Shown here: piece by piece, positions 1 through 8,577 of the stretch
Position numbering within the stretch: position 1 is the first letter of the stretch
Layout: each line of letters starts with the position of its first letter
Source of the DNA: Exophiala sp. HKRS030
Lineage: Eukaryota > Ascomycota > Eurotiomycetes > Chaetothyriales > Herpotrichiellaceae
NCBI GenBank assembly: GCA_023897205.1
Contig: JAHWDD010000004.1
Location: 62,001-126,000, forward strand
Direction of reading: 5' to 3'
DNA: 64,000 nt
The notes under the pieces: model-generated
The model's input: only the letters and a program-made list of their open reading frames with translations
What the model was told of the DNA's origin: nothing
The model's database searches: none
Translations under genes and position numbers: made by a program

Positions 1-271
1 AGAAAACGCCCCCAGGCATATGCATTAGGCGCAGCCTGTCAACGAAAGATTGGGCATAAGGCAGCCCTTCGACTTCAGACTCCTTATTGGCTCTTCCCCA
101 CCTGCTTCCCACCCACCTAAACAAAAATGACGAACCTCCGAGTGCGGCCACACGTGCGAGGTGCAACCAGCGAAATGTCCTCTCCACCAAGATATCAAGG
201 TGACATGGTCTCCATCTCTCGAGTTTGTTCGAAACATCAACTTCCACGTTCACCAAACCACAGTTTCCAAC

Positions 272-1241
272 ATGGGCTGGTCATCGCCCGACAGTTGGCT
301 AACTAGGCTTTTTTCTGGCGATCCTCTTGCAATCGCCATTGCATTCCTCGTCAGCATCACCCTGCCAGTCCTACTACACTTCTATTTCTACACACAGAGC
401 GCACGTTCACGACTTACGCCGACCATCTTAGTACTAGGGGCTAGTGGAGCTGGAAAGACTTCGCTGGTGTCTTTGGTGAGGAGTTCTTGCATCTACCATA
501 CGAGACTGCATGGTCTAATCCTATCAGTTGCAAAAACAATCATCCAATCCCGAGGACGAAGACATCGAGCCCGCCCCAACCCGCACCTCTCAAATCAACA
601 CCAGAGTCAGCTTACTGCTTCCTGCCTCAATACCGCTCGGCTCCAACAAATACCGATCTGACAACGATACTTCGCTGAAGGATAGGCAACCTACCCCGTA
701 TTCAATCATTGACACTCCTGGCCATGGAAAATTGAGATCAGAACATGCCTTGTCGCAGTTCTCAAATCCTGCTTTGCGCGGGTTGATCTTTGTGGTGGAT
801 TCCAGTGTGTTGGATGCAACCAACGACAGCTCCGTTGCGAGAGATACCGCCGCATATTTACATGATGCCTTGTTCGCTCTACAGAGACGGACCACTGGAA
901 AGGGCCCGATCAAAGGCAAGCCCGCCATTCCAGTCCTCATCGCTGCCAACAAACAGGACCTTTTCACATCGCTACCAGCGGGTGCAGTTAGTCAGCGGTT
1001 GCAAGCTGAGGTTGAGCGGGTTAAAGTCTCAAGAACAAAAGGTCTTTCCACTGTAGGTCAGGACACTGATGCTGATGCCGAAGAGGAAGTTCTCGGTGGT
1101 GGAGGTGAAGACAAGTTCACATTCAAGTTGCTGGAAGACGAGTATGACATCAAAGTTGATGTGATTGGGGGTGCCGTCAAGGGCGAGGAGGCCGGTAAAG
1201 GTGTGAGGAGATGGGAGGAATGGATCGGAAGTTGTCTCTGA
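272..1241 (+). CDS. SRP102: Signal recognition particle receptor subunit beta (SRP102-like)
   Basis: Two exons, 272-475 and 528-1241, joined in phase 0 across a 52-nt intron (GTGAGG...TATCAG), giving 305 residues. The protein is the membrane-anchored small GTPase of the SRP receptor, which docks the alpha subunit on the ER for co-translational targeting. Residues about 19-40 form one N-terminal transmembrane helix. The G1 P-loop GASGAGKT is at 56-63, the G3 motif DTPGHGKLR at 130-138 and the G4 motif NKQD at 209-212, an order and spacing typical of the SR-beta family. The ATG at 272 was chosen because the helix follows at once; an in-frame ATG at 161 would add 37 unconserved residues. The acidic, glycine-rich stretch near residues 258-272 looks like a lineage-specific loop. 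The gene converges on the NatC gene, with 47 bp between stop codons. Confidence 0.93.
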
Positions 1242-1288
1242 AGAGGCTGCCGGATATCTTTCCCATGACATCTCACGCTTAGGCTGAT

Positions 1289-2161
1289 TCAAATTATCCC
1301 TCGACTGAAAATATCGTGTGGATCTTGGTCCTGATATCGTGGATCGTCTTGCGCACTAGGCGGAAGATCATGATATGGATCATAGTCGGTAGCAATACTC
1401 CCTACCCCCTCTTTCAAATATAGAAGCAATCGGTATGCACTGTTCCCATTCAGATAATATCTGTGCAATTTCTTGCTCCGGAGAAAGCCCAATCTCTCAT
1501 ACAGTTTCATGGCGGCGGTATTCGTCTCTTCGGTCTCCAATGCGATCTCGTCTGCATCTCTTTCAATCATCAAGTCGATAGCCTTGCTGACCAGTGTAGT
1601 CGCAATGCCTTTGCCGCGGAACGCCTCCTTCGTAGCTAACATGGCAATATACCCTCTCATTGGCCCTCCTCGATGTTGTTCCAGTTTACAAATGACAACC
1701 CCAGCCAGCTTGTTATTGTCCGTGGTATCAACTGCCATAAAACACAATTCGGCCCATTGATACAGAAAATACCTGTAGACATAAATACTGTAGGGTTCGG
1801 ACAGATCTCTGGAGATCAATTCCCGAATTTGAGGCAGGTATTGGCCTTCTTTTTCTAGGGAGTATTGAATGTAGGCGATGCCTGGAGGGGTGGTCTGGAA
1901 GTGCGCACTCGGCGAAAGTAGAATATCGGCCTGTTCCTTGGGTTTGTTGGTGGTGGTAACGATTTTGCGGTGGTCGCCGTCATCATGGTCAACGTTGGCA
2001 GCTGGAGGCGCCGTGTCATTGCTGCTCATTGTAGGAGTGGATCGGCTTTGTAAATCACCCGAGGTAGTTGCCGTCGCAGAAACTCCCATCCCCTCCGCAC
2101 CTGAAATTTGAATGTTAGCGCGCCCCACATCTCGCATCCTGTAATTTCGTTTCTCACCCAT
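1289..2161 (-). CDS. NAA30: N-alpha-acetyltransferase 30, NatC catalytic subunit (Mak3/Naa30)
   Basis: The reading frame gives 290 residues from the ATG at 2161. A GNAT fold spans about 95-250, with the acetyl-CoA loop RGKGIA at 182-187, the DLSEPYSIYVYRYF block at 119-132 and the YERLGF and RYYLNG blocks typical of Naa30. NatC acetylates the N-terminal Met of proteins starting Met-Leu/Ile/Phe/Trp. The first 90 residues are disordered and not conserved, so the start is uncertain: in-frame ATGs lie at 2161, 2137, 2089 and 2029, and the last (MSSNDT...) gives a 246-residue protein of more usual length. Residues 8-24 of the long form are coded by a 50-bp sequence found again, inverted, at 4231-4280. 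AT-rich transposon debris begins right at the 2161 ATG, so the native promoter and 5' end may be displaced. Confidence 0.9.
   Translation of the reverse strand: MGEKRNYRMRDVGRANIQISGAEGMGVSATATTSGDLQSRSTPTMSSNDTAPPAANVDHDDGDHRKIVTTTNKPKEQADILLSPSAHFQTTPPGIAYIQYSLEKEGQYLPQIRELISRDLSEPYSIYVYRYFLYQWAELCFMAVDTTDNNKLAGVVICKLEQHRGGPMRGYIAMLATKEAFRGKGIATTLVSKAIDLMIERDADEIALETEETNTAAMKLYERLGFLRSKKLHRYYLNGNSAYRLLLYLKEGVGSIATDYDPYHDLPPSAQDDPRYQDQDPHDIFSRGII
2091..2140 (-). repeat. 50-bp inverted duplication, copy A (inside NAA30 5' coding end)
   Basis: The minus strand here matches the plus strand at 4231-4280 at 49 of 50 positions. The one difference is CA in this copy and TA in the other, a RIP-type change. 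The two copies face each other across the degraded transposon. Neither copy is AT-rich, so they escaped the mutation that destroyed the DNA between them. Confidence 0.9.
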
Positions 2162-4186
2162 TTTTCTATGAGGAATAGAGTTAAGATAATATAATTAATA
2201 TTATTAATAGTACTTATAATTCTCTACCGAATAATATAAATTTTACTCTATTTTTTTAGTGTATAGAGATTTTATGGTGTTGTAAAGTTATATAATACGT
2301 AATATACCTAGGAATATATCTATTTCCTTTCTATATACTTAGGTATTAACTAAGGGAGGTTTTTAGCCTAGTAAAAGGCCTAAAAGTAGCCTTTATCAAT
2401 ATATAGGGGAATCTTATAGAATTCGTAGTAGCCGAATATCCTACGCGACGGTAGTTAACGCCTATTTAAGTCGATTTTACCGAGTACCTATCGAGGCCTA
2501 TAAGTTAACACCTAATAGCGATTCTAGCGATAGTAAGTACTTTTTGCTCGTTATAACGGCCTATGCGTAATATTAGGACTCTCTAGAAGCTCTAAAATTA
2601 AGTCTTTTATAAAAAACTCTCGTTCTCGGTGTCCCTCGTTAATAATAGAGTAAGCCTATTTCTAGGCTAAAAAGGCATTAATAGAGGCCGTATTAATTAT
2701 CTAATCGATGAAAACCTTCGTCTATTTAGCTTATTTAGGCCTCCTAACGCTATATATCTTACGGAGATAATTAGCGACGTCGACGTAGCCTATATAAAGG
2801 TTATATTATACCGTAAATAAGAGTTACTTAACTATAATTCTTATAAGGCCTAACCTAAGTAGTTAGCCTATTATAAAGCAACTTTTTCGTAGTACTAACT
2901 CTCTATAATATAGAGGAAAGGCTATTATATAGAAAAGTACTAAGTACTATCGTTTAGGGTCTCTCTAGACGATAGTAAGGACCTTATCGTTATAGATTCG
3001 ATAGGTAATCGAGTCGTCGGCGAGGATTCTCGACTTAGGAGAGGTAATAGCGCGCAGGAGAGGGTCTAGGCCTAGCGCGTTACGCCTTATCGTTCTATAG
3101 ATAGCGATATTAAGTAATAACAGGGCTCTTGCTAAGTAAGAGTTAGTAAAGAGGTTATCTATAAAGCAAAGGAATATAAGGCCCTAAGATCGATAAGATA
3201 AGTAAGTTAGTCGATAAACTAGGGTATATATAATACTCTTTATTATTAATAGGTAAACCTTAGTTACTATCGCTCCTATTATGCCTTATTTCCTTACTCT
3301 TATTAACCTTATTACTAAATTAACTATAATTCTATTATAAGGAATAGCCTCTATCCTATCCTTCGGTAAGGAGACGAGGAAGTCGTAAATTACTCCTCCA
3401 TAACTTATAATTATATAGATAATAAAGCTAGATTTATTAGGTTTATAATCTAAGCGAAAGATATACCTACTACGCCCGTAGAACTTAAGGCTCGACTCGT
3501 TAATAGCTAAATAACTTCTAGGAAGGAGGAACTCTTATAGGCACTTACGGAAGGCTTCTAGCGCGTCGGCAACTTGCTAAAACTAAGGAGGATAATCTAT
3601 AGGAGGCTAAAATAATAAAGAGATATAAAGATATCGTTTAATCGCGAGGAATCGATCTCGACTAAGTAGAAGAGGTAAATAATACGAGATCGACTAAAAA
3701 GAGGCTATTTTTATACCTATAGATAGTTATAGAGATATCCTTAGCTTTATAATAAGCTAGTATCTTATTTCGGTTATTATAATTCTATTCTAACTCTTTT
3801 AAGGATTTCTCTATTAATTAGCGGTAATATTCGTATAATAGAGAAGGAGGTTAAGGACCGGCTAAAAAAGAGATAAAAATAGGCGTATTAGCGATAGCGA
3901 GGTTAGTAAGATATCTCGTAATAGGAAAGGTCGATAAATTACTTAAATAGGAGGTTAATATTTAGGCTATACCTATATAATAGCCTTAAGTTATTACTAT
4001 CGGCTTAGAATTAACTTCTTAATCATCGACTTACCCGAAATCTATAATGTACGAGATTCCGTAACTTCTTAAAATTTACCGAGATCATTAATAAAACGCG
4101 CTTAGCTTATAATGAAAATAGGATAGCTCGATAGAGGGCGATAAGACAAATCGAATAAACCTAGTTACACCACGAACGGAGCAAAA
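2162..4186 (-). mobile_element. RIP-degraded PiggyBac-type transposon relic
   Basis: About 2 kb of AT-rich DNA in which CpA and TpG are almost absent and TpA is everywhere, the signature of repeat-induced point mutation. Read on the minus strand through many stops, it keeps the landmarks of a fungal PiggyBac/DDE_Tnp_1_7 transposase in order. These are LLPRSYLAINESSLKFYGRS (about 3528-3469, matching the family's LPG..LAVDE...F.GRS), a KPNKSSF block, GGVIYDFLVS (about 3399-3370, the GY..D.L block), and FIDNLFTN with ARALLLLNIA downstream (about 3165-3110, the family's FLDNLF..LLRALR..G). The first catalytic Asp codon is now AAC (Asn, 3501-3499), a G-to-A change as RIP makes; the second (GAT, 3159-3157) survives. 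No terminal inverted repeat or TTAA duplication could be fixed, so the ends are approximate. The element cannot code for an active enzyme. Confidence 0.8.
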
Positions 4187-4230
4187 ATGAGGTCGTCGTC
4201 GCGGTGCAAAGTTGGCGACAGGAAGGTTAA

Positions 4231-4280
4231 AGGATGCGAGATGTGGGGCGCGCTAATATTCAAATTTCAGGTGCGGAGGG
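4231..4280 (+). repeat. 50-bp inverted duplication, copy B (distal side of transposon relic)
   Basis: Partner of 2091-2140 in the opposite orientation. It could code for the same short peptide (MRDVGRANIQISGAEG), but the frame then leaves any resemblance to Naa30, so it is not a second gene. The outer span of the pair is 2,190 bp. Confidence 0.9.
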
Positions 4281-5249
4281 ATACTTTAACAAGACAGCGA
4301 GAGACCACGCACGACAAGAATGTTCGTTCAAGCTTTGGCGCAAATGGAGTGCGGTGCGCTACTTACAGTTGATGGTGATAGCAGGGCGTCGTCTGAGAAC
4401 CGAATGGGTGATGGTGGATGTGATGTGCATGAGTGGTACCTGAAGATCTGTGGCAGCAGCCGGAATGTCGAGCGATGGGGATCGTCTATTTCCGACGATA
4501 CTCGTGTGAGGCCTGTCGTGCCGTGTCTAGACTCTGGCCTGTGTGAGCTGAAAGTATAAAAAAAAAGTCCGACGAACGGCGATGACGCAGGGAATTGCAG
4601 AGAGCGACTAAAGCCCTGCGGACTTTCCGAGATCCCTAGTCTGCCGAGCCACCTAACCAACCTGGCAGTTATTAGGAGCAGCAGCCCTCCCTAGTTCAAC
4701 TAACTCCTTAGTTAGGTCACGGTTATAGGGACCTAGCGGGCATGTGCCTCATCAGTGCCCTCGGTAAAGAGCATTCTTTGGAATCCGCCGAAGGACGTGA
4801 GGGAAGGGCGGGTGAAAACAACTCATGCCCATGCCAGCGGGATTTACTGTACCTGCTGTCTATCCAAGGTAATGCATGACTTCACATGGTCTGCATATCT
4901 ACCAGATCTGTCCTGCAATATACGTACCTAGGTACGCAGGTACGCATGCCGAACACAATGATCCTAGAAAGTATCACGTGCCCCCTCGTGATCAGTAGGA
5001 CGGACAACAGGTTTTTCCGCGTGGGACGACCAATTGGCCATTGCCCACCCAGTACTCCCAGTACTCCGTACCTAGTACCCAGGTTGGCATTAGGCATCTG
5101 AAATGCACCACTCATCGATTATGAAGACACCAATATACTTTTGACAAATTGCAGATTTCTTCTTATCTTTCCATTGTTTCCTGGATTCTTCATTTTGTTC
5201 TCTACTTTGTGTTCAGTAGGCGGTGTTACTTGCAGGCAAACGAACTATC
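4281..5249. other. Intergenic region upstream of PDAT
   Basis: No coding sequence recognised. It holds a minus-strand tRNA-like hairpin stretch (4569-4672) ending in a T10 run, repeated TTAGTTAG-type motifs near 4700, and one exact TACTCCGTA motif at 5062-5070. A pyrimidine-rich segment (5150-5215) and a TTGCAG just before the PDAT start look like leader sequence, perhaps with a 5'-UTR intron. Confidence 0.6.
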
Positions 5250-7061
5250 ATGTCTGCCTTGCGCCGTCGCATCGTCAACGTTTTGAGAGATACACCCTCA
5301 CCAAGTCCCAGTCGAGACAGCACACCGGATCCTGGGGAGGAGGTCAAATTGATCTCTACTGCAAAGCTTGACAAGCTCTCCAAGCGGAAGGGCAGTAAGA
5401 AAAGATCCGGTATCATCTTTGGACTTGGAGGCGTTTTGGGATTGGTCCTAGCTTTGTTGTTTGCTCAGTCTCAAGATGTCATCAAGCTGGAAGGGCTGTT
5501 GGAAGTCAATTTGGATAGTTTGATGGATGTGATTCCTGCCGGCATTGTCAAGGATGTCAAGGATCTGTCCAAGGCCGAAAGGGAAGCCGTCAATTATGAT
5601 TCGTTTTCTGTCGGACTCCATCTCCAGTCGCAAGGCATTTCTGCACATCATCCGGTTGTCATGGTGCCGGGTGTCATTTCCACCGGTCTTGAATCGTGGT
5701 CGACGGGCACTCACTCGAGGCAATACTTCCGCAAGAGACTATGGGGCTCTTGGTCTATGATGAGAGCCTTGGTCCTTGACCAGGCTGCCTGGAAGAAGCA
5801 CATCATGCTGGACAAGGATACCGGATTGGATCCTCCAGATATCAAACTTCGAGCTGCTCAAGGGTTCGACGCCACCGACTTCTTTATCACCGGCTATTGG
5901 ATTTGGAACAAGATCTTGGAGAATCTCGCTACTATCGGATACGACCCAACAAACGCCTATACTGCCGCTTACGACTGGAGGCTTGCTTATCATAACCTTG
6001 AGGTTCGTGATCAATACTTCTCCCGCCTGAAAAACTACATTGAAGTTGGCAAGAAAACTTCTGGAAAGAAAGTGGTGCTGGTATCGCATTCGATGGGAAG
6101 TCAAGTCTTGTTCTACTTCATGAAGTGGGTGGAAAACAAAGCTCATGGCAACGGAGGTCCAAGGTGGGTGAATGATCATATTGACTCTTGGATCAACATC
6201 TCGGGCTGCATGCTCGGCACGGCCAAAGACATTCCAGCTGTTCTTTCTGGTGAAATGAAGGATACAGCTCAACTCAATGCATTTGCCGTTTATGGATTGG
6301 AGCGATTCTTGTCCAAGGAAGAACGTGCAGAAATCTTCCGAGCGATGCCAGGGATATCATCCATGTTGCCCAAAGGTGGCGAGGCTGTCTGGGGCAATAG
6401 TACCTGGGCGCCGGATGATCTTCCATTCCCCAAACAAAACACCACCAATGGAGTGTTCCTTTCATTCAAGCCGAAGACCAATTCAACACATACACCACAC
6501 AAGAACTTGACAATGGCCGAGTCCCTCGAATACCTCTACGAAAAATCAGAAGATTGGTACAAGGATCAGGTGAAGCATGCATATTCGCATGGCGTTGCGC
6601 ATACAAGATCAGAGGTGGAAAGGAATGAAAACATCCCTCAAACATGGATGAATCCATTGGAGGCACGACTTCCTCACGCGCCCGATCTAAAGATATACTG
6701 CTTCTACGGGATCGGAAAGCCAACCGAACGAGCGTACTACTATAAAGAGACAGACAATCCATTGCACGGCAACATTAATATCTCCATCGACACATCAATC
6801 TCGACACCTGGCGGCAAGTTACAAGAACTCGGATCTGTGGACCGGGGAGTGATCTTTGGCGAAGGTGACGGCACGGTCAATCTCCTATCAACAGGATACA
6901 TGTGCGCCAAAGGATGGAGAAAGATCAAACGGTACAATCCTGGAAACGTCAAGATCAAGACATACGAGATGCCGCATGAGCCTGATAGGTTCAGCCCTCG
7001 GGTGGGCCAAACACGGGCGATCATGTGGACATCTTGGGACGAAGCAGTCTTAATGATTTGA
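5250..7061 (+). CDS. LRO1: Phospholipid:diacylglycerol acyltransferase (PDAT, Lro1-like)
   Basis: Single exon of 603 residues from the ATG at 5250; an ATG at 5223 is in frame but falls in leader-like sequence. The enzyme moves an acyl chain from a phospholipid to diacylglycerol to make triacylglycerol at the ER. It is a type II membrane protein: a basic cytosolic N-terminus, one helix at about 54-73, then a lumenal alpha/beta-hydrolase of the LCAT family. The catalytic triad is readable: Ser281 in SHSMGS, Asp540 in GEGDGTVN and His576 in MPHEPDRF. The blocks HPVVMVPGVISTGLESW (lid and oxyanion region) and AYDWRLAY are characteristic of PDAT. Length and motif spacing fit the fungal family (about 600-660 residues). 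The frame is intact. Confidence 0.95.
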   Translation: MSALRRRIVNVLRDTPSPSPSRDSTPDPGEEVKLISTAKLDKLSKRKGSKKRSGIIFGLGGVLGLVLALLFAQSQDVIKLEGLLEVNLDSLMDVIPAGIVKDVKDLSKAEREAVNYDSFSVGLHLQSQGISAHHPVVMVPGVISTGLESWSTGTHSRQYFRKRLWGSWSMMRALVLDQAAWKKHIMLDKDTGLDPPDIKLRAAQGFDATDFFITGYWIWNKILENLATIGYDPTNAYTAAYDWRLAYHNLEVRDQYFSRLKNYIEVGKKTSGKKVVLVSHSMGSQVLFYFMKWVENKAHGNGGPRWVNDHIDSWINISGCMLGTAKDIPAVLSGEMKDTAQLNAFAVYGLERFLSKEERAEIFRAMPGISSMLPKGGEAVWGNSTWAPDDLPFPKQNTTNGVFLSFKPKTNSTHTPHKNLTMAESLEYLYEKSEDWYKDQVKHAYSHGVAHTRSEVERNENIPQTWMNPLEARLPHAPDLKIYCFYGIGKPTERAYYYKETDNPLHGNINISIDTSISTPGGKLQELGSVDRGVIFGEGDGTVNLLSTGYMCAKGWRKIKRYNPGNVKIKTYEMPHEPDRFSPRVGQTRAIMWTSWDEAVLMI

Positions 7062-8178
7062 TCCTGCGTGTGGCTGGAGGGAAGGGAGACCAGATTGAAG
7101 ACAACTATGAGAGTCGAATATGGGAGATTAGTGAAAAGGTGCAGATATTTGATCATGAATGAATGATGAAAAAAATGGGTAAGGAACAGAAGACAATGGA
7201 GGTTTGCATGGTTGGGGCGTTTGGGAGTATGGTGAAGCTAGTTGTCATTGACCGACATCGAGATACCCTTTGATCGTGATAGAGAACCAAGTCCAGGAGG
7301 AGGTTTGCACAATAACCGGAATTGTGCTTGAGCCTTGGCTGTTGCTTTTCAGGTCAAGACTTGAGTACAATGTACATCTACATAGTGATGCACTGTTGTT
7401 GCTTGTCCGGCTTGTATCACAAACGTGGCTCCATAGACAGTCACCTTGTAGTAGTAGCCACATTCGAGCCACGCGTAGGATGATAGCTGAGCCACAGCTG
7501 AGCCCCACCAAATGATCTGCCCCAAACCTCTTCCACGCTCTGGGAACACCACTGAAACAGCTAACTGGCTACAGCAGCCCTCTCGGCCCTCTGTTACACT
7601 CCAGTGCTAGGTGAAGGCCCTCACCAAGTTGACCAGAGTCGTGCTAGTCAGGCCTGTCAACTGATCACATGCTGATCGAAGGTCACTAACGCTGACGAGT
7701 CACCCTTTAGCCATTAGCCAAAGAAGCAGCTTTGGCGACCAGAATTCCTTCGCCGTGAGTACTCCGTACACCATCCTCGAGGATCAACAAGAAGTCTCCT
7801 GTGCCCCTAATACCCACAACGCCGAGGAGCTCCTGGATCCTTGGACAGACACTACGAGGGGTGGATTGATCCTGGATTGTCACTAGTTGTACAGCTGAAG
7901 GACGGGGTTTCAAAAGACCCAGATCTGCATGATCCAACACATCACACCGCACTCTGACTGTACAGAAATATTCAACAAACACTGCTCGCACTCGCACTCG
8001 CACAATCTCTCACTTTAGCCTGCGCCAGTGTAACCTCTCTTCAACTAAACACACTCCCACTTCTTCTCTTGACTGGAGATCTCACACACTCACCGACTCC
8101 TTGCAAAGCAAACTGCGCCAAAGTCTCCACGTTCCCCGTTTCGAACTCCGAGTCTGCACATTTTTTTCATCCGCCGCC
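7062..8178. other. Intergenic region between PDAT and the small membrane protein gene
   Basis: No gene recognised. There is one exact TACTCCGTA motif at 7760-7768. From about 7980 to 8170 the plus strand turns CT-rich (TCACT, CACTCGCACTCGCAC runs), as expected for the promoter and leader of the next gene. Confidence 0.6.
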
Positions 8179-8577
8179 ATGGCCAAACTGGGTGCGATTC
8201 TGCCGCTGATTATTACATTTGTATTTGTGGGATTGTCGCGGCGGTGGCATTCGTGGCATATTCGATCGCGCACGATGTCGGACATAAAACAAGGCAGAAA
8301 CTGGAGAAAAAGCATGTCTCATTTAGTCGCGACGGCATGAAGGTGGGAGTCAAAGAGGTGACAGCGGAAGAACAGGAAGACAAGACTCAGAGGTATAATA
8401 TGCCATACTCGATTCCGCGTGAGCTTTTGCACAAGATACTTGGACTAATAGACGCATCTCGGTAGTGTCCTTATGAAAGTCTGGAGCAACTCGTCTTGGC
8501 CGGCTTATACCTCGCGGTTGGGTTGGGGACAGGGAAGTCCAGTTTCGACTCCGACGGTGGAGAAAAGAGCGCCGTAA
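8179..8577 (+). CDS. Small conserved fungal single-pass membrane protein, frameshifted
   Basis: Exon 1 runs 8179-8392 and exon 2 8466-8577, joined by a 73-nt intron (GTATAA...GGTAG, branch GACTAAT). The ATG sits in GCCGCCATGG, an excellent start context. The protein opens MAKLGAILPLIITFVFVG, a transmembrane helix, but the frame must shift one base at GGG (8229-8231) to continue as IVAAVAFVAYSIAHDVG, then a charged segment with the family motif RDGMKVGVKEV, then SVLMKVWSNSSWPAYTSRLG after the intron. With one G restored it reads as 108 uninterrupted residues. I know this as a recurrent small ascomycete protein of no assigned function. The missing base looks like a sequence error, since both sides are well conserved, but a recent mutation is possible. 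Confidence 0.72.

Noticed and set aside
2137..2161. Micro-intron (GTGAGA...TTACAG) inside the first NAA30 codons
   Set aside because: It would be about 19 nt, too short to splice, and may be chance within leader-like sequence.
4234..4443. Plus-strand frame starting with the same 16 residues as part of the NAA30 N-terminus
   Set aside because: The likeness ends with the 50-bp duplicate; the remaining residues show no GNAT motif.
4569..4672. A functional tRNA gene
   Set aside because: There is no recognisable T-arm or B-box and no acceptor-stem pairing; kept only as a low-interest structural finding.
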